From: Clostridiales bacterium
GTDB taxonomy: Bacteria; Bacillota; Desulfotomaculia; Desulfotomaculales; VENG01
DNA: 64,000 bases
Assembly: GCA_021736985.1 (NCBI GenBank)
Contig: JAIPEW010000012.1
Location: 1-64,000, forward strand
Reading direction: 5' to 3'
A program made the translations under genes and the position numbers. How positions within the stretch are numbered: the first letter of the stretch is position 1; the number at the start of each line of letters is the position of its first letter. Below the pieces are notes generated by a model. That model was given only the letters and a program-made list of their open reading frames with translations. It had not been told where the DNA came from and did not search any database. This document shows, piece by piece, positions 34,854 through 43,159 of the stretch.

Positions 34854-35687
34854 GTGAAGCTTTTAATAGGACAAATTTTACCTTATATTACTATAATTAT
34901 ATTTGTTCTAGGGGTTTTTTATCGCTTAGGTCGCTGGGTAGGTACACAAATAATACACAATATAACTTTGTCTGACCCCTGGCTTAAAACAAATGGCCAG
35001 GTTGCTGTGAGAATAGGTACAGAGGCTTTCCTTTTTAGAAATTTCTTTATTTTTGATAAAGCTTTATGGGCCGGGGCGCTTTTGATGCACTTGTCCCTTC
35101 TTAATGTATTGGGAGGACATGTTGTCGGGTTTGGTACCCTGGGCACTCAATTTGCATTTATACCAGGTGTTTCTGAACAATTAAGCCAGTCATTATCGAA
35201 CGATCTTGGTACCATTTTTGGCATCTTACTTTTTGTAGCCCTGGCTTACTTGTTAATCAGGCGATTATCTATTACTCCTATTAAGCAGTTAAATAAACCC
35301 AGTGATATTTTATGGTTGGTATTTTTATTGTTAATTGTTGGTGTAGGAGATATAATGCGGTTTTTCCACCAGTTCCACGTGGAGTATGAACCAGTAAGAG
35401 ATTATGTAATAGCTCTTGGTACTTTTCAACCGGTAGTTAACATGGAACTGCTGAGCAACCCTGTTTTTCTCGTTCACTTTACATTGGTTAACATTTTATT
35501 AATTCTTTTCCCGTTTAGTAAGCTTATGCATTTATTTGGTATGTTTGCCGAGCGGTGGATTGTCAATCGCACATATCATGAGCCTGCTCCAGGAATGCCG
35601 AATATAGATGTTGCTGCTGCACGTAAGGCAGGTTTAGGTTTACCTTCTAGTGGTGGCGGAGCAGAGTCTTCTTCAGAGGGGGTGTAA
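34854..35687 (+). CDS. dsrM: DsrM-type membrane cytochrome b subunit
   Basis: The 277-aa membrane subunit resembles the gamma chain of nitrate reductase and HdrE. About five transmembrane helices carry the haem b-ligating His residues, seen in LLMHLSLLNVLGGH, FFHQFHVEYEP, and LVHFTLVNILLILFPFSKLMH. It should take electrons from menaquinol and pass them to DsrK. GTG 34854 has GGAGGAGGTG upstream. The C-terminal tail is Gly/Ser-rich. It is 6 bp upstream of dsrK, and dsrJ, dsrO and dsrP are absent, as in many Gram-positive sulfate reducers. Confidence 0.93.
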   Translation: MKLLIGQILPYITIIIFVLGVFYRLGRWVGTQIIHNITLSDPWLKTNGQVAVRIGTEAFLFRNFFIFDKALWAGALLMHLSLLNVLGGHVVGFGTLGTQFAFIPGVSEQLSQSLSNDLGTIFGILLFVALAYLLIRRLSITPIKQLNKPSDILWLVFLLLIVGVGDIMRFFHQFHVEYEPVRDYVIALGTFQPVVNMELLSNPVFLVHFTLVNILLILFPFSKLMHLFGMFAERWIVNRTYHEPAPGMPNIDVAAARKAGLGLPSSGGGAESSSEGV

Positions 35688-35693
35688 ATAAGA

Positions 35694-37073
35694 ATGGCTG
35701 AATATAAAGGTATGGCCCAGCCTTCTCGGGCAAGCGATGAAGATATGCGCAAGATTCATATTGAACCTGTGCCTGATGAACAAAAACCTGAAAAGGCTGT
35801 AGAGTATTTAGATTATATACGCAAGCAATTCCGCTCATTTGTTATGGCCATGGAAACATGTACGAAGTGCGGGCAGTGTGCAGAAAATTGTCATACTTAT
35901 TTAGGTACTAGAGATCCTAATAATATACCTGCTAACCGGGCAGAATTAATTCGCAAGATCTACCGCCGGTATTTTACATTGGAAGGCCGCTGGTTTGGCA
36001 GTCTCGTGGGAGCAGAAGATATAAGCCTTGATCTTATAGAAACGTGGTATTCTTATTTCTATCAATGTAGTCAATGTCGCAGGTGCGGTCATGTGTGTCC
36101 TTTCGGTATTGATACATGCGAGGTTACCTTTATTGGCAGGCAGTTATTGCACTGGCTGGGTATAACACCTAAGCTGCATTCTGATGTAGGTGCTGCCATG
36201 GAAAGAGTCGGTAACCATACTAATATGCCTAAACCGGCACTTGCAGATACGCTGGAATTTATGTGCGAGGAAGCTTATGATGAATTCGGCGTAGAAATTG
36301 AAATGCCGCTGGATAAACCTGCAGATATATTATACGTTCCTTCTTCTGCAGACTTCCTGCTTAATCCTTATACGCTGATGTGCGCAGGAATGTTTTTCCA
36401 CTATATTGGCGCGAGCTGGACAATTCCCAGTGCCGTAACTGAGGCCGGTAACTTCGGGTTCTTGTTTGACCAGTATTATACACAGCGTCATAATATAATG
36501 CGCTTGTTAAATGCAGCTCAAGAACTTGATACTAAAAAAATCGTTTGGGGTGAGTGTGGACACGGTTGGCGTGCTGCAAAAATGTACATTCCTACAAAAG
36601 CTGACCGTCCTGTAAGATGGGATATAACTCACCTGCATGATGAAGCAGCTCATTTAATTAGAAATGGCGAGTTGAAGCTTGATCCAAACAAAAACAGTAG
36701 GCCTGTAACGCTGCATGATCCCTGTAACTATGTTCGTGCCTGTGGACTCAATGAGAATATGAGGACATGCATTAAGGCCAGCTGCTCCAATTTTGTAGAA
36801 ATGGAACCCTATGGTTATGACAACTTCTGCTGCGGCGGGGGATCTGGAATACTTTTTGACGATCCGGATATGTATAATAAGAGAATACAATTAAGCTGGA
36901 AAAAAGCCGAGCAGGTAAGAGAAACTGGTGTTGGTAAAAACGGTGACGGAATTTTATGTGCACCTTGCTCTATTTGTAAAGCCCAGCTTTATCCCATGGT
37001 AGAAGAACACAATCTCGGGGTGGAAGTGAAAGGCCTTATAGACCTGGTAGGTAAGGCATTAGTGTGGGATTAA
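35694..37073 (+). CDS. dsrK: DsrK-type iron-sulfur subunit (HdrD-like)
   Basis: The 459-aa subunit has two ferredoxin-type clusters (CTKCGQCAENC and CSQCRRCGHVCPFG) and a C-terminal HdrD-like part with WGECGHGWRAAKM, HDPCNYVRACG and NFCCGGGSGI, the CCG motif that holds the catalytic noncubane [4Fe-4S] cluster. It is expected to reduce the DsrC trisulfide on the cytoplasmic face of DsrM. It is linked to dsrM by a 6-bp gap. No dsrC is present in this window, so its partner must be encoded elsewhere. Confidence 0.94.
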   Translation: MAEYKGMAQPSRASDEDMRKIHIEPVPDEQKPEKAVEYLDYIRKQFRSFVMAMETCTKCGQCAENCHTYLGTRDPNNIPANRAELIRKIYRRYFTLEGRWFGSLVGAEDISLDLIETWYSYFYQCSQCRRCGHVCPFGIDTCEVTFIGRQLLHWLGITPKLHSDVGAAMERVGNHTNMPKPALADTLEFMCEEAYDEFGVEIEMPLDKPADILYVPSSADFLLNPYTLMCAGMFFHYIGASWTIPSAVTEAGNFGFLFDQYYTQRHNIMRLLNAAQELDTKKIVWGECGHGWRAAKMYIPTKADRPVRWDITHLHDEAAHLIRNGELKLDPNKNSRPVTLHDPCNYVRACGLNENMRTCIKASCSNFVEMEPYGYDNFCCGGGSGILFDDPDMYNKRIQLSWKKAEQVRETGVGKNGDGILCAPCSICKAQLYPMVEEHNLGVEVKGLIDLVGKALVWD

Positions 37074-37177
37074 TAAAATTAAGCTCGTAATAATAATTTA
37101 ACTTATGCGATGGGGAAAATATCCCCATCGTTTGTATGTAATTAACAACCTGCCGCAGGCTTAAAGAAGGTGATTTT

Positions 37178-38605
37178 ATGCTTCAAAAAGTTAAAATACC
37201 GCGTCTTGTAGTAGGTGCTCCCCAGGGTAGATCCGGGAAAACTACGTTTACCGTAGGCCTGCTGGCCGGGTTAATTGGTAAAAATCTGCGCGTACAGTCT
37301 TTCAAAAAAGGGCCCGATTTTATAGATCCAAGCTGGCATGCCAGGATTACAGGGCGCCTTTGCCGTAATTTAGATCGTTTTTTGATGGACGAGGATACAA
37401 TAAAATCTTCACTGGCAAAGGGTACAGCCGGTGCAGATATTGCTCTGATAGAAGGAGCGATGGGATTATTTGACGGAGTTGACCTGGAAGGAAGCAATAG
37501 TACAGCAGAAATTGCTAAAATTACCGGAACACCGGTAGTGCTCGTAATAAATACTACACGCATGACCAGGAGTGTCGCTGCAATAGTTAAAGGATGCATG
37601 GAACTTGATCCAGAAGTAAAAATATCAGCAGTAATATTAAACAATGTTGCACGCCCCAGGCATGAAAACATGCTCAGGTCTGCAATAGAATATTATTGCG
37701 GCATACCAGTGCTGGGAGCTATTCCCAGGGGGAAACAATTTAATATCCCGGACAGGCATTTGGGTTTGGTTCCAGCATCAGAGGATAGTGAGCTTGCAGA
37801 AAAAATAGATTTGTTGGGTAAAGAAGCCGGGCAATACCTGGACCTGAACGGCCTTATAAATGCAGCAGGCCAGGCCCGGGATTTAAGTGTTTTTGAACGG
37901 CTTGATGGTAATACGCCTGCTATTAAGCAGTGGAATATAAATAACCTGGACGCGGGAAGTAGCTGTGCGGTCAAATTAGGTATATGTGTTGATAGGGCAT
38001 TTAGTTTCTATTATCCTGAAAATTTAGAGGCTTTACAAACTGCGGGGGCATCGCTCGTAGCGATTGACAGTATAAATGATACTGAATTACCAGAAATAGA
38101 CGGGTTGTACATAGGCGGTGGATTCCCGGAGCTTTTTATAAAAGAGCTTGGAAACAATACAGCTTTAAAACAGCAAATATTGGCAGCTATAGAGGATGGG
38201 CTTCCTGTCTATGCTGAATGCGGTGGATTGATGTACCTGGGGAAAAGTATAAGCTGGGATGGTAAAAAATACTGCATGGTAGGCGCACTGCCTTTTGATG
38301 TAGAAATGCAGGAAAAACCCCTGGGTCACGGCTATATTACCTGCCAGGTCAAAGAGGAAAATCCTTATTTCCCCGTGGGCACTACTATAAAAGGACATGA
38401 ATTCCACCATTCTCGAACAATAAACATGGAATCAAGTTTGCAGCAGGCATGGGAAGTAACTCGCGGACATGGGATTGACGGGCAGGTAGATGGGTTTGTG
38501 TATAAGAATGTGCTCGCCTGTTATACCCATCTGCATGCCCTTGGAACACCATGCTGGGCCCCGGCCCTGGTACACAAAGCAAAGGAATACAAAGAACAGC
38601 GTTAA
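37178..38605 (+). CDS. dsrN: Cobyrinate a,c-diamide synthase family amidase (CbiA/DsrN)
   Basis: The 475-aa glutamine-dependent amidotransferase has the ATP-binding N-domain (VGAPQGRSGKTTFTVGLLAG, then FKKGPDFIDPSWHARITG) and the class I glutaminase-like C-domain with AECGGLMYLG (nucleophile Cys) and GHGYITCQV/KGHEFHHS. CbiA amidates cobyrinate. When encoded with dsr genes it is called DsrN and is thought to amidate the sirohaem of DsrAB. The location after dsrMK favours DsrN, but a cobalamin role is not excluded. Confidence 0.85.
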   Translation: MLQKVKIPRLVVGAPQGRSGKTTFTVGLLAGLIGKNLRVQSFKKGPDFIDPSWHARITGRLCRNLDRFLMDEDTIKSSLAKGTAGADIALIEGAMGLFDGVDLEGSNSTAEIAKITGTPVVLVINTTRMTRSVAAIVKGCMELDPEVKISAVILNNVARPRHENMLRSAIEYYCGIPVLGAIPRGKQFNIPDRHLGLVPASEDSELAEKIDLLGKEAGQYLDLNGLINAAGQARDLSVFERLDGNTPAIKQWNINNLDAGSSCAVKLGICVDRAFSFYYPENLEALQTAGASLVAIDSINDTELPEIDGLYIGGGFPELFIKELGNNTALKQQILAAIEDGLPVYAECGGLMYLGKSISWDGKKYCMVGALPFDVEMQEKPLGHGYITCQVKEENPYFPVGTTIKGHEFHHSRTINMESSLQQAWEVTRGHGIDGQVDGFVYKNVLACYTHLHALGTPCWAPALVHKAKEYKEQR

Positions 38606-38642
38606 TAACATGTTGTTCCTTGAATAAAAACAAGACTAATTA

Positions 38643-38667
38643 ACCACCTAAAGGTGGTCTTTTTTTT
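38643..38667 (+). terminator. Terminator of dsrN
   Basis: CCACC and GGTGG pair, with two extra base pairs, around TAAA, followed by CTTTTTTTT. Confidence 0.82.
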
Positions 38668-38776
38668 GCTTTTTTTTAACCCTGGGCTTTCTTTTTGCTT
38701 CAAACCAGTATCCCCAGTAGAAACCAGCTACTGCTGTTATAACAAGTACTATAATAAAAATAACAGTTGGACTCAA
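38648..38776 (-). CDS. Small single-helix membrane protein of 42 aa
   Basis: The frame starts with TTG at 38776 (reverse strand), preceded by GAAAGGAG. It encodes a hydrophobic helix (TVIFIIVLVITAVAGFYWG) followed by a strongly basic tail (KRKPRVKKKQKK). This is a classic small inner-membrane peptide layout. No family is recognised. The stop lies in the dsrN terminator stem, so the two genes converge on it. The clean ribosome-binding site and amphipathic-free helix favour a real gene. Confidence 0.55.
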   Translation of the reverse strand: MSPTVIFIIVLVITAVAGFYWGYWFEAKRKPRVKKKQKKDHL

Positions 38777-38829
38777 GCAGAAAACTCCTTTCAACAAATT
38801 GTCACAAGGGATAGTTCCGCTGACAATAT

Positions 38830-39000
38830 TTAATTCGAAAACTTCTTAAAAACTATGGTTTTAAACGCAAAACAAATTGAAAGGGCCGGTAAATTTCCGG
38901 AAGGTAGCGGAGTCTCCTGGAGGAAACCACTGGCCCTCCACCAGGCTGTCAGAAGAGTTTTCATACTTCGTTGTGAGCAAGAAACTCGTGGGAGCTTAAA
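38830..39000 (+). repeat. Intergenic repeat, copy 6 (short core)
   Basis: The left end contains AAACTATGGTTTTAAACGC, AAATTGAAAGGGCCGG and TTTCCGGAAGGTAGCGGAGT. The right end contains CCCTCCACC, GCTGTCAGAAGAGTTTTCAT, CGTTGTGAGCAAG and CTCGTGGGAG. There is only a very short core between them. Confidence 0.85.
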
Positions 39001-39005
39001 GGTAG

Positions 39006-39257
39006 TCAATTAACATCCTTATTAACGCTGTCTTCTGATATCATTTCTCCTACCAGGCGCAGGGTTGCTACAGTATGTGTAGTCAATACTTCATATAATA
39101 AAACTGGCAGTACGTCCTGCATATTGGCCTGTACATCTCCACTGGCAACTTTTCTTTGAATAATATCCCCGGCCCTGTTAAGTGCATTATTTACCAGGCT
39201 GGTGATTTCCTCCTGGTGTTCTTTAACAAAATTATCTACATCGACTTTGTTAGACAT
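39006..39257 (-). CDS. Conserved-looking hypothetical protein of 83 aa
   Basis: This soluble helical protein has the segments VDNFVKEHQEEITSLVNNAL and DVLPVLLYEVLTTHTVATLR. I recognise no family. AAAGGTG stands before the ATG on the reverse strand, and codon use is like that of its neighbours. It is transcribed divergently from sleB with 110 bp between them, and repeat copy 6 directly abuts its 3' end. A role in sporulation could be guessed from location but is not shown. Confidence 0.6.
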   Translation of the reverse strand: MSNKVDVDNFVKEHQEEITSLVNNALNRAGDIIQRKVASGDVQANMQDVLPVLLYEVLTTHTVATLRLVGEMISEDSVNKDVN

Positions 39258-39367
39258 AATATCACACCTTTCTTAATTTACAGTTAGTGACAAAATTAAA
39301 TTTACATAGATTGTACCGTTTATAGAAAAACTATAGATACCATATCACATTTATAGGGGGTAAAGCC

Positions 39368-40084
39368 ATGGCAAAATGTATATATAAGGTTATATTTACA
39401 ATTTTTATTGCAGTTATTGTTATTGCTGGTATATATGGTTACTCCTTGTGGGGAGATCATGCCCGCGCCCAGGAAAAAGTCCTGTACTGGGGTACTAACG
39501 GCAGCGATGTAATAAAAGTGCAAAACAAGTTAAGTCAATGGGGCTATTATGATGGTATTGTCGATGGTGTATACGGTACAGAAACTTATCGTTCTGTAAT
39601 TAACTTTCAAAGGAAAAATGGTTTGAATCCTGATGGAGTAGTAGGAAAACGGACCTGGGCTGCACTGGGCTATAATGTAAGCAGTGCCAGTTCAGCCAGG
39701 GCTAGTACAAGTTCCCGGGGCAGCACAATGGACAGAAATGGTACTTATGTACTGGCAAAAGTTATTGCAGGTGAAGCTCGTGCCGAGCCATACCTTGGGA
39801 AAGTATCAGTAGGAGCAGTTATAATGAACCGGGTGCAGAGTTCTTCTTTTCCCAATACAGTTCCGGGAGTGATTTACCAGAGCCTGGCATTTGAATCAGT
39901 TGCAAACGGTCAATATAACCAGTCTCCCGGTGATGATGCACTTAAGGCAGCCAGGCAAGCGATGACTGGCTGGGATCCTACCAACGGGGCTTTATATTTC
40001 TGGAATCCAGCCAAGGCTGTCAGCCCGTGGATATGGAGCAGAAATATAACCATGCGTATAGGAAAACACGTATTTGGCATATAA
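39368..40084 (+). CDS. sleB: Spore cortex-lytic enzyme SleB
   Basis: This lytic transglycosylase degrades cortex peptidoglycan during germination. The 238-aa product has an N-terminal signal/anchor helix, a peptidoglycan-binding domain (GSDVIKVQNKLSQWGYYDGI, DGVVGKRTWAALG), a Ser-rich linker and a hydrolase_2 domain with VIAGEARAEPYLGKVSVGAV and ALYFWNPAKA. The Glu of GEARAE is the presumed catalytic residue. It overlaps the open frame of ypeB, which is co-transcribed as in Bacillus. Confidence 0.95.
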   Translation: MAKCIYKVIFTIFIAVIVIAGIYGYSLWGDHARAQEKVLYWGTNGSDVIKVQNKLSQWGYYDGIVDGVYGTETYRSVINFQRKNGLNPDGVVGKRTWAALGYNVSSASSARASTSSRGSTMDRNGTYVLAKVIAGEARAEPYLGKVSVGAVIMNRVQSSSFPNTVPGVIYQSLAFESVANGQYNQSPGDDALKAARQAMTGWDPTNGALYFWNPAKAVSPWIWSRNITMRIGKHVFGI

Positions 40085-40100
40085 AGGGAGGGGTTTTATA

Positions 40101-41471
40101 GTGAAAAAGTGGGTTGCTTTTCTAGTCGTAGGATTAGTAGCAATAGGAGGTATCGGTTACTGGGGATATACTCAATATACCACTTTACAAAGAGCAGAAG
40201 TGGCACTAGCCAATAATTACAATCGTGCATTTTATAATACTCTTGAACACGTTCAAAACTTGGAAGTACTTTTATCAAAAGGTATGGTTTCTGCTGATAA
40301 AATGCAAAACAGTAAGATATTTACCGAATTGAGGAATCAAGCTTCTGCTGGCCTGGATAGCCTGACCCAGCTTCCCATCAGGGATATAACTGCAGCCCGG
40401 ACGGCCAAGTTTTTTACCCAGCTGGGAGATTTTAGCCAGCAAATGGCGGAGAAAGTGGAAAACGGAAAAACGTTAACTGAAAAACAAAGCAAACTAATGC
40501 AGAAACTGTATACACAGGCCGGTGAATTAAATGAAGAGCTGCAAGAAGTGGAATCCAAGGTAACAGATGGTGATATTGATTTTACCGAGATGAGCAGAAA
40601 AACTAGCCGGCAGTTAAATAAAGAAGGAAAGAGACTGGAAGGGCCTAATTTTCAGACTATTGACAGTAAAATGCAGGAGTATCCAACTTTAATATATGAT
40701 GGGCCTTTTTCGGATCACCTGGCAGATAGAGATCCGGAAGCATTAAAAAACAAGAAAAAAATAACCAGCAATAAAGCCAAGGATACAGCAGAAGATTTTT
40801 TCAAGGGTGAAAAAAATAATGATTTTGTAGCCCAGGTTACTGGAGAAATAGGTGGAAATATCCCTGCTTATCGCGTACAGCTTACACCGCGCAAGAATGG
40901 AAAAGTTGTGGGACAGCAAACAATGGTAGATGTTTCAAAAAAAGGTGGAGAGATGATCTGGATCTTAAATCCCAGGGATATTGATAAGTCAAAAATAAGT
41001 ATAGACAAGGCTAAAGAAGAAACGAAAAAATTTTTAAGCAGTCACGGGTATGATAATATGAAATCAAGCTACTACCAGAGGCAGGGTAATATGGTTATAT
41101 TCAATTTTATAGGCAAAAAAGGGGATACCGTGATATATCCTGATATGATGAAGATAACAGTTGCTCTCGATAATGGAGAAGTAGTAGCCCTGGATAACAG
41201 AAGTTATTTGATGAATCATCATGAAAGAGATTTACCCGAGCCAAAATTAACAAGAGAAGAAGCAAAGGAACTCCTGGCAGGTGGAATAGAAGTAGATGGA
41301 AAAGGTCGCCTGGCTGTAATACCCACGGAAACTTTTGAGGAAAAGTTAACCTGGGAATTTAAGGGGAAAAAGAACGACAATACATTTTTAATTTACATTA
41401 ATGCCATGAACGGGCAGGAGCAAAAGATTCTGCAGCTTTTGCGTACTAAAAACGGCACTTTAACTATGTAA
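40101..41471 (+). CDS. ypeB: Germination protein YpeB
   Basis: YpeB is needed for SleB incorporation and stability in the spore. The 456-aa product has an N-terminal transmembrane helix (WVAFLVVGLVAIGGIGYWGY), a helical domain (NNYNRAFYNTLEHVQNLEVL) and C-terminal PepSY-like repeats (for example ISIDKAKEETKKFLSSHGYD and LTREEAKELLAGGIEV). GTG 40101 with GGGAGGGG upstream is preferred over the frame start at 40074. It ends the sleB-ypeB operon. Confidence 0.94.
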   Translation: MKKWVAFLVVGLVAIGGIGYWGYTQYTTLQRAEVALANNYNRAFYNTLEHVQNLEVLLSKGMVSADKMQNSKIFTELRNQASAGLDSLTQLPIRDITAARTAKFFTQLGDFSQQMAEKVENGKTLTEKQSKLMQKLYTQAGELNEELQEVESKVTDGDIDFTEMSRKTSRQLNKEGKRLEGPNFQTIDSKMQEYPTLIYDGPFSDHLADRDPEALKNKKKITSNKAKDTAEDFFKGEKNNDFVAQVTGEIGGNIPAYRVQLTPRKNGKVVGQQTMVDVSKKGGEMIWILNPRDIDKSKISIDKAKEETKKFLSSHGYDNMKSSYYQRQGNMVIFNFIGKKGDTVIYPDMMKITVALDNGEVVALDNRSYLMNHHERDLPEPKLTREEAKELLAGGIEVDGKGRLAVIPTETFEEKLTWEFKGKKNDNTFLIYINAMNGQEQKILQLLRTKNGTLTM

Positions 41472-41507
41472 TAATAATTACAGGAAGAATATACTGATAA
41501 TTATCCG

Positions 41508-41536
41508 TTGACACTGTTTTTGTATACTGCTATAAT
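41508..41536 (+). promoter_or_regulatory. Consensus SigA promoter of the T-box leader
   Basis: TTGACA at 41508-41513 and TATAAT at 41531-41536, with exactly 17 bp between them, are both perfect consensus hexamers. Confidence 0.9.
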
Positions 41537-41541
41537 CTATC

Positions 41542-41799
41542 CATATATTCTGAAAATTAATGTTATGATGTGGAAAAAGGTACTGGAATCGCTAAGCGAG
41601 CCGGGGGTGGTGTGAGCCCGGTCGGGGAAAGTACCGGGCCTCCTCTGAACAGCAGGCTGAAACCTTACATATGGGAGTAAGTTGTGGCCGTTTACCCGCG
41701 TTAAGGGTTAAAAGGGGACTGTTAATTGGAACAGTCAACTTGGGTGGTACCGCGAGCAAACTCTCGTCCCTTGTGAAGGGGCGGGAGTTTTTTTTATTT
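41542..41799 (+). ncRNA. T-box riboswitch leader
   Basis: The stem I distal part is recognisable in GCGAGCCGGGGGTGGTGTG and AGCCCGG, closed by GGTACT/AGTACC. Stem III is GACTGTT...AACAGTC (41718-41738), and the T-box TGGGTGGTACCGCG lies at 41741-41754. The terminator stem with its T8 tail is at 41759-41797. Uncharged tRNA should favour the antiterminator. The specifier codon lies in or near ACAGCAGGCTGAAA, and I cannot choose it with certainty (GCT for Ala is one reading). No gene follows directly, since three repeat copies fill the next ~750 bp. Confidence 0.92.
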
Positions 41800-41916
41800 A
41801 AATAGAAAACTCCCTGAAAACTATGGCTAGGGCTGGAGGAAACCACCGGCCCTCCACCCAACTGTCAGAAGAGTTTTCATACTCCGTTGTGAGCTCTAAG
41901 CTCGTGAGCGTTTAAT
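41797..41916 (+). repeat. Intergenic repeat, copy 7 (short core)
   Basis: It starts AAATAGAAAACTCCCTGAAA immediately behind the T-box terminator. The inner GGGCTGG/CCGGCCC fold-back is followed by CCTCCACCCAACTGTCAGAA and the shared right end. It is the first unit of a tandem array of three. Confidence 0.85.
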
Positions 41917-42258
41917 CAGAAAACTTCCTGAAAATTATGGCCAGGGCCGGGGGATTTCCGGAAGGTAGCGGAGTCTGGGTGCGCTGCATAGCCCGTCAAA
42001 TCCCGAAATCCCGGCTACTAAGGGCGTAAAAAACTTGCTGTGTAGTATCATTAAGCGGGTTTCTAAAACATACTTTATGCTCCCAGTAAAAATACGTCCA
42101 GCACTCAGCCCATTTCTAATGCAGGAAAGACAGAAGTAAAAATATACTACTTATAACACAATTTTTTAAAAAGCGCACTGAGTGCTGGACCGGACCTCCA
42201 CCCAGCCGTCAGAAGAGTTTTCATTTTCCGTTGTGAGTAAGAAACTCGTGGGGGTTTA
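41911..42258 (+). repeat. Intergenic repeat, copy 8 (core type iii)
   Basis: Shared left end, then TTTCCGGAAGGTAGCGGAGT and CGCTGCATAGCCCGTC. The long core has CCCGGCTACTAAGGGCGTAA and AACTTGCTGTGTAGTATCA, which is nearly identical in copy 13, and CCCAGTAAAAATACGTCC, which is shared with copy 1. The shared right end ends CTCGTGGGGGTTTAAA. Confidence 0.85.
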
Positions 42259-42546
42259 AATAGAAAACTACGTTCTAAAACGCAAATAACAATCTGCAAA
42301 TTGAAAGGGCTGGTGGATTTACGGAAGGCAGGGGAGTCTGGGTACGCTGCATAGCCCGTCATTTGCGAAGTGTGATATGGGAGGTGGGAAGTATGACAGT
42401 TTGAGGAAGTCTGCTGCGTAGACTTTTTCTTTTTCCCATCTCTAATTTCCCAATTCTCACTTCTGCCCTTTGCCCTGGTCCTTCACTCAGCAGTCAGAAG
42501 ATTTTTCATACTACGTTGTTAACAAGAAGCTCGTGGGAATTTAATT
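42254..42546 (+). repeat. Intergenic repeat, copy 9 (core type ii)
   Basis: Left end with TAAAACGCAAATAACAATCT, core with CATTTGCGAAGTGTGA, GTCTGCTGCGTAGACTTTTT and TCTGCCCTTTGCCCTGG, right end with AGCAGTCAGAAG and AAGCTCGTGGGAATTT. The core matches copies 2, 10 and 11. Confidence 0.85.
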
Positions 42547-42673
42547 AATAAACCCTGCACAGGATACCTTTAAATCTGCATATGTAAAATTTTTGAAAAT
42601 GAAGCAGGTATAATCAAGTAAATATATTTGCTGTAAAGTTTTACAAGAAATATTTTGAAAGGAGTGAAAAACA

Positions 42674-43159
42674 GTGAATGAAAAAGAACTTCTCGAGCTG
42701 TTGGAAACTAATGCTAATTTGTCAATTGCTGAAATATCAGCAATGTTAAATGCTTCCGAGGATGAAGTAAAAGAAAAAATAAAAGAGCTGGAATCGAATA
42801 AAACTATATTAAGATACATGACGCTGGTAAACTGGGAGAAATGTGAAAGAGAACAGGTTGAAGCTTTAATAGAAGTACGTATTACTCCGCAGAGAGAAGT
42901 AGGTTATGATGCTGTAGCTGAGCGTATATACCGTTTTCCAGAAGTGCGCAGTGTCAAGTTAATGAGCGGTACTTATGATCTGGCAGTATTTGTTGAAGGA
43001 AAAAGCATGCAAAAAGTAGCCCATTTCGTAAACACAAAATTGGCGACAATAGAAGGTGTAGTAAATACTGTAACTCACTTCGTGTTAAAAACTTATAAAA
43101 AAGATGGGGTTATTATTGGAGACCAGGAAGAAGATAGGAGGTTGATGATTTCACCATGA
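42674..43159 (+). CDS. Lrp/AsnC family transcriptional regulator
   Basis: The 161-aa protein has an N-terminal winged HTH (ANLSIAEISAMLNASEDEVK) and a C-terminal RAM (Lrp ligand-binding) domain with EVRSVKLMSGTYDLAVFVEG. It is the partner of the aminotransferase gene that overlaps it by 4 bp, and so probably controls that gene in response to an amino acid. GTG 42674 follows GAAAGGAG. It is the first gene downstream of the T-box leader, but 870 bp of repeats lie between. Confidence 0.9.
   Translation: MNEKELLELLETNANLSIAEISAMLNASEDEVKEKIKELESNKTILRYMTLVNWEKCEREQVEALIEVRITPQREVGYDAVAERIYRFPEVRSVKLMSGTYDLAVFVEGKSMQKVAHFVNTKLATIEGVVNTVTHFVLKTYKKDGVIIGDQEEDRRLMISP

Noticed and set aside
35378-35393. 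Further parS site in dsrM (AGTTCCACGTGGAGTA)
   Set aside because: Four mismatches to the consensus and inside a conserved coding region, so chance resemblance is likely.
41797-42546. CRISPR-like array from the tandem repeats
   Set aside because: Units are 120-350 bp with long conserved ends and related cores. There are no short direct repeats with unique spacers and no cas genes.
41797-42546. Insertion sequence with transposase
   Set aside because: None of the copies contains an open frame of meaningful length, and no transposase is seen in the window, so only a non-autonomous element is supported.
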